Origin: Ramlibacter sp.
GTDB lineage: Bacteria; Pseudomonadota; Gammaproteobacteria; Burkholderiales; Burkholderiaceae_C
DNA length: 64,000 nucleotides
Direction: 5' to 3'
Assembly (NCBI GenBank): GCA_019635435.1
Contig: JAHBZM010000001.1
Span: forward strand, 3,534,001 to 3,598,000
In this document: positions 7,733-15,649 of the stretch, one piece after another
Layout: the number at the start of each line of letters is the position of its first letter
Position numbering within the stretch: position 1 is the stretch's first letter
Made by a program: the position numbers and the translations under genes
The notes under the pieces: model-generated
What the model saw: only the letters and a program-made list of their open reading frames with translations
What the model was told of the DNA's origin: nothing
Database searches by the model: none

Positions 7733-8962
7733 TCAGGCTGCAGCCATCGCACCGCGCGCCGGCAACCGCGCCTCACGAATGGGCAGGTGAATCAGCGCCG
7801 CCCCCACGGCCAGCACCACGTCGACGTACCAGACCAGGTTGTAGCTGCCGGTCGCCTCAAACACCCGCCCTCCCAGCCAGGCACCCAGGAAGCCGCCGAT
7901 CTGGTGCGTGAGCATGACAATGCCGAACAGCGTGGCCATGTTCGCGGGACCGAAGAACTTGGCCACCAGCCCGGCCGTGGGCGGCACGGTGGACAGGAAC
8001 GTCAGGCCCATCACCGCCGCAAAGACCAGCATCACCGGCCCGGTCTTGGGCGCCAGCAGGAACACGATCACGGCCACCGCACGCGACGCATACACCAGCG
8101 ACAGCAGCGACTTCATCCGCCAGCGCCCCACGGCCCAGCCCATGGCCACGCTGCCGATGATGTTGAACAGGCCGATCATGGCCAGCGACCAGCCGGCCCA
8201 TTGCGTGGGCAGGCCGCACGAGGCAATCACGCCCGGCAGGTGCGTGGCCAGGAAGGCCACGTGAAAGCCACAGACAAAAAAGCCCAGGCCCAGCAGCACG
8301 TAGCTGCGATGGCGCAGCGCCGTGCCAATGGCCTCGCGCGTGCCCACCACCTTTTGCCCGGCCGGCGCGGCCTGCATTGAATTGCCCTTGAGCAGAAAGG
8401 CCGCCGGCAGGCAGAGCAACACCAGCAGCCCCAGCACCTGCATGGCATTGGCCCAGCCCAGCCCCACCATCAGCGCGGCCGCGATGGGCGCCATGACGAA
8501 CTGGCCAAACGAGCCCCCCGCATTGACCACGCCGGTGGCCAGGCCGCGCCGCTCGGGCGGCACCAGGCGCGTGGTGGCCGCCATCAGCACCGCGGGGCCC
8601 GCCATGCCCGCACCGCCGGCCGACAGCACCCCGATGGCCAGGATCAGGCCCCAGGTGGTGGTCATGTAAGGCGTGATGAAGGTGCCCAGGGCCACCAGCA
8701 GCGCGCCGGCAAACAGCACCCGTCCGGCCCCGATCTTGTCGGCCATGGCGCCTGCAAAAGGCTGCGTCAGGCCCCACCAGAGCTGGCCGAACGCGAACGC
8801 CAGGCTGATGCTGCCCAGCCCGAGGCCGGTGGCCGTGTTCAGCGGGCTGAGAAACAGCCCCATGGTCTGGCGGGTGCCCATGGTCAGGGCAAAGGTGCCG
8901 GCAGCCGCCAGCAGCACCAGCCAGAGCCCGGCATGGGCGCCGCGCCGTGAATCATTCGTCAT
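7733..8962 (-). CDS. Major facilitator superfamily transporter
   Basis: 409-residue inner-membrane transporter with about twelve hydrophobic helices and the cytoplasmic loop motif GAMADKIGAGRVLFAG between helices 2 and 3. The central loop holds the charged stretch GQKVVGTREAIGTALRHR. The start ATG has GGAG upstream and overlaps the end of the marR gene by 11 bp, so the pair is translationally coupled and the regulator probably controls this exporter. MarR-coupled MFS proteins often export aromatic acids or drugs; the substrate here is unknown. Confidence 0.88.
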   Translation of the reverse strand: MTNDSRRGAHAGLWLVLLAAAGTFALTMGTRQTMGLFLSPLNTATGLGLGSISLAFAFGQLWWGLTQPFAGAMADKIGAGRVLFAGALLVALGTFITPYMTTTWGLILAIGVLSAGGAGMAGPAVLMAATTRLVPPERRGLATGVVNAGGSFGQFVMAPIAAALMVGLGWANAMQVLGLLVLLCLPAAFLLKGNSMQAAPAGQKVVGTREAIGTALRHRSYVLLGLGFFVCGFHVAFLATHLPGVIASCGLPTQWAGWSLAMIGLFNIIGSVAMGWAVGRWRMKSLLSLVYASRAVAVIVFLLAPKTGPVMLVFAAVMGLTFLSTVPPTAGLVAKFFGPANMATLFGIVMLTHQIGGFLGAWLGGRVFEATGSYNLVWYVDVVLAVGAALIHLPIREARLPARGAMAAA

Positions 8963-9425
8963 GGGTTTCTCCATCTTCGATCGGCGCAAGCCGCGCCAGG
9001 CTGAGGTCAATCAGCGCGTGCAGCGCCACCACGTTGGCCGCACCGAGCAGGTCGTTCAGGCCCTCCTGTGCCACGCGCCAGCGGCGCTGCGCCTCCTGAC
9101 GCTTTTCGCGACCGGCGGGCGTGATACTCACGAGATGGCTGCGTCCGTCGGCGCCCTCGTCCTGGGCCAGCCAGCCGGCGGCGATCATCGGCCGGAGGTT
9201 GCGGCTAAGCGTGGAAGCGTCGATCTTCATTTCGCGCGCGAGATCAACCGGGCGCAGGGGCCCCAGCTTGTACACATAGGACAGCAGCGAATATTGCGTC
9301 CCCTTCAGCCCGGTCTTGCCGACCTCCGCGTCGTAATGCCGCGCCACGCGGCGCATCAGCTGGCGCAGCTTGATGTTGGTGCAACCCTGGGGCCTGTCGG
9401 CCTCGGACTTGACAGCGGTGTTCAT
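8952..9425 (-). CDS. MarR-family transcriptional regulator
   Basis: 157-residue winged-helix regulator. The wHTH region includes GLKGTQYSLLSYVYKLGPLR, the recognition helix DASTLSRNLRPMIAAGWL and the wing GRSHLVSITPAGREK. It starts at ATG 9425, just after a promoter with a 12-bp perfect palindrome at 9449-9460 that is a likely operator. It is co-transcribed with the MFS gene and divergent from a PaaI-type thioesterase, so both units may answer to the same small aromatic or acyl ligand. Confidence 0.9.
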   Translation of the reverse strand: MNTAVKSEADRPQGCTNIKLRQLMRRVARHYDAEVGKTGLKGTQYSLLSYVYKLGPLRPVDLAREMKIDASTLSRNLRPMIAAGWLAQDEGADGRSHLVSITPAGREKRQEAQRRWRVAQEGLNDLLGAANVVALHALIDLSLARLAPIEDGETHDE

Positions 9426-9432
9426 GTAAATT

Positions 9433-9460
9433 ATTGTACCTGCAACTGTTGCATATGCAA
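9433..9460 (-). promoter_or_regulatory. marR-MFS promoter with overlapping MarR operator
   Basis: Reading the minus strand, TTGCAT (9460-9455), a 16-nt spacer and TACAAT (9438-9433) form a sigma-70 type promoter ending 8 bp before the marR start. The perfect palindrome TTGCATATGCAA (9449-9460) overlaps the -35, as expected for an autorepressing MarR protein. The palindrome is seen; the role is inferred. Confidence 0.55.
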
Positions 9461-9479
9461 GTTTATGGAGAAAAAGCCC

Positions 9480-10034
9480 GTGACGACAATGAATCAGCTT
9501 GAATCCTGGCTGGCCCAGGAACGTGAAGTGGTGGCCCGGCTTGACGGCGGCGTGGGTCCCGGCGTGGCCACCCCGGCGCAGATCGCCGGCAAGACCGGCC
9601 TGCAGGTCATGCAGGCCATGCTGCGCGGGGAAGTGCCATGGCCCCCCATTGCCCGCACGCTGGATTTCCAGCTCATGGAAGTCGACGAAGGCCGTGCGTT
9701 GTTCCAGGGCACGCCCGGCCCCGCCCACCTCAACCCCATGGGTGGCATTCACGGGGGCTGGTACGCCACCCTGCTCGACTCGGCCCTGGGCTGCGCCGTG
9801 CATACCATGATGCCCGTGGGCCGCGGGTACACCACGGCCGAACTCGGTGTGAACCTCGTGCGTGCCATCAACCCGCAGAAAACCCCGCGCGTTCGCGCCG
9901 AAGGCAAGGTGCTGCATTGCGGCCGCCAGCTGGCCACGGCAGAAGCCCGCATCACCGGGCCCGATGGCACGCTGTACGCGCATGCCACCACGACCTGCCT
10001 AGTGTTTGAATTGCCGGCCGAATTAAAACGCTGA
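9480..10034 (+). CDS. PaaI-family hotdog-fold thioesterase
   Basis: 184-residue acyl-CoA thioesterase of the hotdog fold. The active-site segment is LNPMGGIHGGWYATLLDSALGCA, and TTAELGVNLVRAI and GRQLATAEARI follow in the order typical of PaaI/YdiI proteins. I chose GTG 9480 because GGAG lies nine bases upstream; ATG 9465 lacks a ribosome site and ATG 9489 lies too far from it. An N-terminal extension of about 50 residues precedes the domain. It is divergent from the MarR-MFS pair and probably shares its control region. Confidence 0.82.
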   Translation: MTTMNQLESWLAQEREVVARLDGGVGPGVATPAQIAGKTGLQVMQAMLRGEVPWPPIARTLDFQLMEVDEGRALFQGTPGPAHLNPMGGIHGGWYATLLDSALGCAVHTMMPVGRGYTTAELGVNLVRAINPQKTPRVRAEGKVLHCGRQLATAEARITGPDGTLYAHATTTCLVFELPAELKR

Positions 10035-10047
10035 CTGCCTACAGGGC

Positions 10048-13000
10048 TCAGAAGGTAAAGCGGTTCAGGTTGATCAAGCGGCCATCCGGCAGCACCAGTG
10101 AGCCAGCCTTGGCTGAACTGAAAACGAAGAAGAGGCTCCCGGGATTGGCCGCGAGACTGGGAGTCCGGTAGGACCCCTGAAGGGACTGCCCATTCCCGTA
10201 CTGCTGCAAGACGCCCGAGAGCCCCTGACTGCCCGCCAGACTGCCATTGGCGACATACCAGGTGGGCTGGCCAGAAGCCTCATAGGTGAAGACCACCAAA
10301 AAAGCCTGGTTGCCCTGGACTTCAATGAAATAGCCACGGCCTGGTTCCTCCGCGTTCCACCACCACCCGCTTTCAAACGCGGCATTCGACGTTGCGAACG
10401 ATGTGGGCGTGGAGATCGGGAATCTCTGGAGGCTGATGGTGCTTGCCGTTCCTCCCACGGGAGTCACAACCAAGGTACCCGACGTGGAGGCGCTGAAGTT
10501 CAGGACAAGGTCTGCGACCTTCGATGTGGACGACGGAGAGCGGAAGCTTCCCGTCAGGGTCTGCCCCCCGGCATAACGCGTGAATTCACCGGTGTAGCTG
10601 CCGTTGGCCTGGCGCGTCAACGTCGACACGTACCAGGTGGCGACGCCGTTCGTCTCGTACATGAAACCACCGATGAAGATTTTGGTGCCCTGGCGCTCGA
10701 TCGCAAAGCCGCGACCTCCCTCGGAGGCATTCCACCACCAGCCGTTTTGCGGCTCCACGCCTGTTACCGGCGCTCCTGAGACGACATTCAGCGACACATT
10801 GTCAACATAGAAGGATGACGTCAAGGAAAGATCCGAGATGCCCGTGAATAGAAGCCTCACGGTCTGCCCGGCGTAGGCCGAGAGATCGGCCGAGAAGGTT
10901 TGCCACCGATTCTTCGTTGACAAGTTGGAGATCGTGGTGAGCAATGCCAGGCGGGCTGAGCTGGCAACGCTTCGAATCTCCACGGTCAGGTAGTCGTACA
11001 CACGGCTGAGCGTTGATTCCAGGGTCTCCACATAGTAGGAAAACGACAGCAGGGCACTGCTGGCGCCGGACGCAATGGAGATGTCCTGATACAGCGTGTC
11101 CAGGCAACCGCTGTAACCGCAGAACCAGGCCACCCGGGTGCTGCCTGTGGACACGGGCGGGATGCGCGAGGGAGGCTGCAACACAATGAGTGAAGACGAG
11201 GCCACCCACCCCTGGCCACCCGCCTCGAAATCACCATTGCGCAGCGCGCTGACCGCCGCTGCCGTCTGGGCATAGACCACATGATCAACCCACCCCGCGT
11301 CCTCGCCGTCTGCCACGAAGGCATCCTTGGCATATTCCCATTTCACGGCATGCGACCCAGCGGGTATGTTGAGCACTGTGGTGATCCATGTGGATTCACC
11401 GCTGATCCGGTACTGCGCGACGCCGTCAATCGACACCGTGAGAAAGTCGTAGTCGGCCTCGGATGAGACCTTCCAGTCGAACGACAACTGGCCCGGACCG
11501 GCAACCACGGTCGACAGGCTGGAGCTTTGCAGGTCTGCGAGGCCGCCTGAACGAACTGCCGAACCGCCAGTCGTGTAGGCGGCGGTCTGTGCAAAAAAAG
11601 CCGCGTTGCCACCGGTGCTCCAGGTCAGGGCACTGTTGTCCAGCGCCGTGGCCAGCGAGATGGATGGCCCGACAAAACTGGCAACCACATTTTTGGCTGA
11701 CGCCATCGAAACCACGCAACTCGACTGCGTGCCGGTGCAGGCGCCACTCCAGCCTCCGAAAGTCGACCCTGCGGCGGGCGACGCCGTCAAAACGACCTGG
11801 GTCCCCGCACCAAACGACGCGGAGCAAGCGCCGCCACAGCTGATGCCACCGGGCACCGAGGCCACTGTGCCGTCGCCCGTGCCCTGCTTGGCCACGGACA
11901 GCACATAGGTCGTGGGATTGCCGGCGGCATCCAGCCATAGATTCAGTGCGGCGTTGTAGGCCACATCAAATCGCCCATAGATGTTGGTCCCGCTGCGATT
12001 GCTGCAGCTTGAACTGCCACCGTAGAGCTGGCCCACCAGCACCTTGCCCAAGCCTCCTACATTGGCAAACAGACCCGAACCACTGCTACCCCCCTCGGTG
12101 GTCCCCGTGGTGAGAAGGACATCGAAGAACGTGCTGGCCGCAAGGTTGGAGTTCTGGCAGGTAAACCCTCCCGTGGTGGGATTGGTCACCAAGCAGGTCT
12201 TGTAGCCGCTGAGAGAACCGTAACTGACTTTCTGCAAGTCCCCGGCGGGATGATGCACCCCCGTGATGCCTGTGCCCACGGAAGGACCTGACGCTGACCA
12301 CCCGGCGTAGATCACGCCGGGTGGCGGCGTTGAGCCCAGCCTCATGAACGAGGTGTCGGTCCTTGCGCTGGAGTACAAAAGGGTGGCGCCACCACTGCGC
12401 GAAACCGATGACGCGGAAAGCCGTCCACTGTTGCAGGACGTTGAACGGTAAAACCAGAACGTCTGCAACGTGGAGGCCACCGATTGCTTGGAGATGCAAT
12501 GGTTGGCCGACAGGAAATAGGGTGTCCCGCTGCTCGCCCGGTCATTGAGAAGCGTCCCGGAGCAAAGGTAAGAACCGCCGCCGTCTGCTGTGAACACCAT
12601 CTTGGCCGTGGCGTTGCTCAGCCCCGACTCGGCGTAGCACGAGACATCGGCATGACAGCTTGCCGACTCACCGATCCGCGGCTCGTTGATATCAGGCGAG
12701 GCCGACGGGGATTCAAAAAAGTGAGACAGCAGCGGCACGGCCACCGATATCTGGCTGGGCTCGGCGCCTGCCGGCAATTCGAACTCGACGGTCAGGGTGT
12801 CGCCGTCCATGTAGGGCGACCAGAAGACACGGGCAAAGTCCCGCAGATCACCCGCATCCCGGTTCCGCTTGAGCACTTCCTTGACTTCGATCGCCGTGAA
12901 GACATGCTCCAGAACACCGTCGGCTCCCACAAATCGCAACTGGGCCTGATCAGGCAACTGGTCAACCCGTACGCCCATGCGCAAGCCGGAGGCCCCGGGA

Positions 13001-13545
13001 CTGGACATTTGCAGGGCCGCCACCTGGACGCCGCCGGGACGCATCTCCCAGATCAGCTTTTGCGCGACATCTGCTGCTTCGTGGGTGGTCGAACTGGCAC
13101 GCCCTTGCGCCACCAGGCGCGGAACGCCCGGTTCCCGTGGCATGGACAGCACGGCATGGCGCCGCTCGGAGGGCAGGGCAGGCAATGCCACCCTGGCTGG
13201 CTGGCGCACCGATGGACGCGCGCCCCGCAAACGCTGCGTGGACTCCTGGGGAACAGTCTCTGGCGGCGGCATGTAGGACGCGACTGCGTCAGGCTTGCGT
13301 GCCGCATTCCACGCGTCCACATCGCTTTGCGGTGTAGCGGCGATGGGCGCTGCCGTGCTGACTTCCTTGGCTACCTGCGAAGTGTCCTGTGAAGCCCCAC
13401 CACAAGCGGCAACGATGCCGACCAGCGAAACCAGGAGTGTACGACCCAGAACGCCGCGTGCTTCGTCAGTTCGTCGCCGCCATGCCATCCAAGCCAAGTC
13501 CGTCGCCGTCCGCAATGCGGCTCTGATCGCCTGGATGCCCGTCAT
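10048..13545 (-). CDS. Large secreted lysyl-endopeptidase-like serine protease lipoprotein
   Basis: 1165-residue exported protein. The signal segment ends in the lipobox IVAAC at about residue 48. A trypsin-like protease domain follows, with His in SANHCIS, Asp in RTDTSFMRL and Ser in EGGSSGSGLF, similar to lysyl endopeptidases. Then come a Cys-containing bacterial repeat (GISCGGAC...WSGAC), a jelly-roll-like domain around YDFLTVSIDGV, a second one (NGDFEAGGQGW), and two tandem repeats of about 105 residues each opening with GWWWN and closing in an RF motif. The start has AGGG upstream. Base composition appears less GC-biased than in its neighbours. It is probably a surface or outer-membrane protease acting on environmental protein; the target is unknown. 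Confidence 0.85.
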   Translation of the reverse strand: MTGIQAIRAALRTATDLAWMAWRRRTDEARGVLGRTLLVSLVGIVAACGGASQDTSQVAKEVSTAAPIAATPQSDVDAWNAARKPDAVASYMPPPETVPQESTQRLRGARPSVRQPARVALPALPSERRHAVLSMPREPGVPRLVAQGRASSTTHEAADVAQKLIWEMRPGGVQVAALQMSSPGASGLRMGVRVDQLPDQAQLRFVGADGVLEHVFTAIEVKEVLKRNRDAGDLRDFARVFWSPYMDGDTLTVEFELPAGAEPSQISVAVPLLSHFFESPSASPDINEPRIGESASCHADVSCYAESGLSNATAKMVFTADGGGSYLCSGTLLNDRASSGTPYFLSANHCISKQSVASTLQTFWFYRSTSCNSGRLSASSVSRSGGATLLYSSARTDTSFMRLGSTPPPGVIYAGWSASGPSVGTGITGVHHPAGDLQKVSYGSLSGYKTCLVTNPTTGGFTCQNSNLAASTFFDVLLTTGTTEGGSSGSGLFANVGGLGKVLVGQLYGGSSSCSNRSGTNIYGRFDVAYNAALNLWLDAAGNPTTYVLSVAKQGTGDGTVASVPGGISCGGACSASFGAGTQVVLTASPAAGSTFGGWSGACTGTQSSCVVSMASAKNVVASFVGPSISLATALDNSALTWSTGGNAAFFAQTAAYTTGGSAVRSGGLADLQSSSLSTVVAGPGQLSFDWKVSSEADYDFLTVSIDGVAQYRISGESTWITTVLNIPAGSHAVKWEYAKDAFVADGEDAGWVDHVVYAQTAAAVSALRNGDFEAGGQGWVASSSLIVLQPPSRIPPVSTGSTRVAWFCGYSGCLDTLYQDISIASGASSALLSFSYYVETLESTLSRVYDYLTVEIRSVASSARLALLTTISNLSTKNRWQTFSADLSAYAGQTVRLLFTGISDLSLTSSFYVDNVSLNVVSGAPVTGVEPQNGWWWNASEGGRGFAIERQGTKIFIGGFMYETNGVATWYVSTLTRQANGSYTGEFTRYAGGQTLTGSFRSPSSTSKVADLVLNFSASTSGTLVVTPVGGTASTISLQRFPISTPTSFATSNAAFESGWWWNAEEPGRGYFIEVQGNQAFLVVFTYEASGQPTWYVANGSLAGSQGLSGVLQQYGNGQSLQGSYRTPSLAANPGSLFFVFSSAKAGSLVLPDGRLINLNRFTF

Positions 13546-13666
13546 ATCGCGCCCTGAATGCAGAAGAATGTATTTATTTAAGACCGTATTATGTAACTGA
13601 ATTTATCCGCTCCTGGCGATTCCTCTTCCCTCATGGGGTTGATGGCCCCAGCACCATAATCGCGCC

Positions 13667-14077
13667 ATGCGACTCCTCCACACCATGCTGCGCGTTGGCA
13701 ATCTCCAGCGCTCCATCGACTTCTACACCCAGGTGCTCGGCATGAAGCTGCTGCGCACTTCAGAGAACCCCGAATACAAATACTCACTGGCGTTTGTGGG
13801 CTATGGCAACAACCCCGACCATGCCGAGATCGAACTGACCTACAACCACGGTGTTGACAGCTACGAGATGGGCACGGCCTATGGCCATATCGCGCTGGGT
13901 GTTCCCGACGCGCAGGCGGCCTGCGAAAGAATCAAGGCCGCCGGTGGCAACGTCACCCGCGAGGCCGGTCCGGTCAAGGGCGGCACCACGGTGATCGCCT
14001 TTGTCACCGATCCCGACGGCTACAAGATCGAGCTGATCCAGCGCGCCGAGTTCGCGTCGGGAGCGGGGCTGCGCTGA
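13667..14077 (+). CDS. gloA: Lactoylglutathione lyase (glyoxalase I)
   Basis: 136-residue metalloenzyme that converts the methylglyoxal-glutathione hemithioacetal to S-lactoylglutathione in the cytoplasm. All four metal ligands are at the E. coli positions: His5, Glu56, His74 and Glu122. Length and the DPDGYKIELIQ ending match the bacterial Ni-type enzyme. It is a stand-alone gene, divergent from the protease lipoprotein and convergent with the esterase. Confidence 0.96.
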   Translation: MRLLHTMLRVGNLQRSIDFYTQVLGMKLLRTSENPEYKYSLAFVGYGNNPDHAEIELTYNHGVDSYEMGTAYGHIALGVPDAQAACERIKAAGGNVTREAGPVKGGTTVIAFVTDPDGYKIELIQRAEFASGAGLR

Positions 14078-14086
14078 GCGCCCGCT

Positions 14087-14935
14087 TCACAGGTTCGACC
14101 TGATCCACAGGGCAACCGACCGCGTGTACTCGCCCGGCGCGCCCAGCGTGCTGCTGATGTCGCCATGCGACAGGTCCTGCTCCCAGATGGTGATCCGCAA
14201 ATGCAGCGTGGACGCCTTGCGCTCCAGGTGATGCGCTTCCGGGCAGGCTTCGCGACGGCGGCTCGAGCACACCATCAGCAGCGGTGGGGCCGCAGCCGTG
14301 AGCTGGCGGTAAGGCGAGGCAGCGCGCCAGTCCTCGGGATTCTTTCCAAAGGCCCGGTCGTACAGCCGCGGGTGGGGCGCCTGCATGAGTTGCTCGACAT
14401 CCAGTGCCGCGCTGTCCAGGCTGACCGCTACGCGCCAGGGGCGGGCACCCAGCTCGGTGGCCAGCGAGGGAGACGCGTTCAGCAGGGTCACCAGATGCGC
14501 ACCCGCCGAATGCCCCATGAGCACGAAGCGCCCGGGGTCCGCGCCCCATGAAGCCGCCTTCTTCTGCGCCAACGCCAACGCGCGGGCCACATCGCGGGCC
14601 TGTTCCAGCGGCGCCGCCCTGGGCAGCACGCGGTAGTTGGTCGACACCAGCACATAGCCGGCTTGCTTGACCCAGTGGTCCACCTTGTTCCTGACCACCC
14701 CCGCCGCCGCCTTGTCACCGACCACCCAGGCCCCGCCGTGGACCATGAAGAGCACCGGGCCGGCGGGCTTGGCCGGCAGATACACGTCAAAGCGCTGCCG
14801 CGCATCAGCGCCATAGGCCACGTCGCGCAGGACGCGCACGGCAGTTGCCTGCTTGTCCGCAGGCGCCGGCGCCGCATCACCCGCCAGGGCGGCGGGGGCC
14901 GCGAGGCCCAGCATCAAAAAAACCGCGGCGATCAT
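14087..14935 (-). CDS. Exported alpha/beta-hydrolase (BD-FAE-like esterase)
   Basis: 282-residue serine hydrolase with an N-terminal signal peptide (MIAAVFLMLGLAAPAALA). The oxyanion-hole motif is MVHGGAWVVGDKAA and the nucleophile elbow MGHSAGAHLVTL, as in the HSL-like/BD-FAE group; the late SHGD supplies the catalytic His. I chose ATG 14935, with AGGG seven bases upstream. ATG 14986 would add 17 residues and a positively charged n-region, but its ribosome site is buried in a hairpin and its first codons are repeat sequence. It lies downstream of eda on the same strand. The natural ester substrate is unknown. Confidence 0.82.
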   Translation of the reverse strand: MIAAVFLMLGLAAPAALAGDAAPAPADKQATAVRVLRDVAYGADARQRFDVYLPAKPAGPVLFMVHGGAWVVGDKAAAGVVRNKVDHWVKQAGYVLVSTNYRVLPRAAPLEQARDVARALALAQKKAASWGADPGRFVLMGHSAGAHLVTLLNASPSLATELGARPWRVAVSLDSAALDVEQLMQAPHPRLYDRAFGKNPEDWRAASPYRQLTAAAPPLLMVCSSRRREACPEAHHLERKASTLHLRITIWEQDLSHGDISSTLGAPGEYTRSVALWIRSNL

Positions 14936-14965
14936 CCAGCCGCCCTGTTGAAACAGATAAGGTTT

Positions 14966-15007
14966 GCTATTTTTTTGGTAGCGCATGGCCCTTATTCTAG
15001 AAGGGCC
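14966..15007 (+). repeat. Degenerate palindromic element and hairpin between eda and the esterase
   Basis: GCTATTTTTTTGGTAGC at 14966-14982 matches the 17-nt head of the dispersed elements. The expected tail is replaced by a perfect hairpin, GGCCCTT and AAGGGCC around a 7-nt loop (14987-15007), directly after the eda stop. There is no T-run on the transcribed strand, so it is a poor terminator; it may lower read-through or protect the eda 3' end. Confidence 0.55.
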
Positions 15008-15649
15008 TCACCGCGTTTTGGCCAGACCAACCGCTTCGCGCGCCAGTTCGGCAAGACGCGCCCAGTCGCCCCGGGCCACGGCGTCCGCCGGGGTCAACCA
15101 CGAACCACCGACACAGGCCACGTTGGCCAGCGCAAGAAAATCGGGCGCATTGGCCGGGCTGATGCCGCCCGTGGGACAGAACCTCACGTCGCCAAACGGC
15201 CCTTGCCAGGCCTTGAGCATGGCAAGCCCCCCAGCCTGCAGCGCAGGGAAAAACTTGAGTTCGGTGTAGCCGTCTTCCTGCGCCATCATGATCTCGCTGC
15301 CCGTCGCCACGCCCGGCAGCAAGGGCAGACCCAGATCGTGGCAAGCCCGGCCCACGGCAGGGGTGTAGCCGGGGCTCACGGCAAATCGGGCGCCCGCCAG
15401 CGCGGCCGCCTGCGCATCCGCGGCGCTGCGCACCGTGCCGGCACCGACCACGGCTTCTGGCACATCGCGCGCGATGGCTTCGATGCAGGCCAGCGCCACG
15501 GGCGTGCGCAGGGTCACCTCCAGCATGCGGATGCCCCCAGCCACCAGCGCACGCGCCAGCGGCGCGGCGTGCGCCACGTCCTGCAGCACGATCACGGGAA
15601 TCACCGGTGCGTCCTGCATCACCTGCAGCGCGGTCAGGTTCACAGCCAT
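15008..15649 (-). CDS. eda: KDPG aldolase (Entner-Doudoroff)
   Basis: 213-residue class I aldolase cleaving 2-keto-3-deoxy-6-phosphogluconate to pyruvate and glyceraldehyde 3-phosphate. It shows VIPVIVLQD, EVTLRTP, VGAGTV, the Schiff-base lysine in TELKFFPA and CPTGGISPANAPDF. Its start overlaps the edd stop by 10 bp, the usual edd-eda coupling. It is distinct from the dgoA aldolase at 4774, so this genome segment carries aldolases for both the gluconate and galactonate branches. Confidence 0.95.
   Translation of the reverse strand: MAVNLTALQVMQDAPVIPVIVLQDVAHAAPLARALVAGGIRMLEVTLRTPVALACIEAIARDVPEAVVGAGTVRSAADAQAAALAGARFAVSPGYTPAVGRACHDLGLPLLPGVATGSEIMMAQEDGYTELKFFPALQAGGLAMLKAWQGPFGDVRFCPTGGISPANAPDFLALANVACVGGSWLTPADAVARGDWARLAELAREAVGLAKTR

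Noticed and set aside
14936..14986. Esterase start at ATG 14986
   Set aside because: It adds 17 residues encoded partly by a repeat head, and its ribosome site is only two bases away and paired in a hairpin; kept only as an alternative because it would give a basic n-region.
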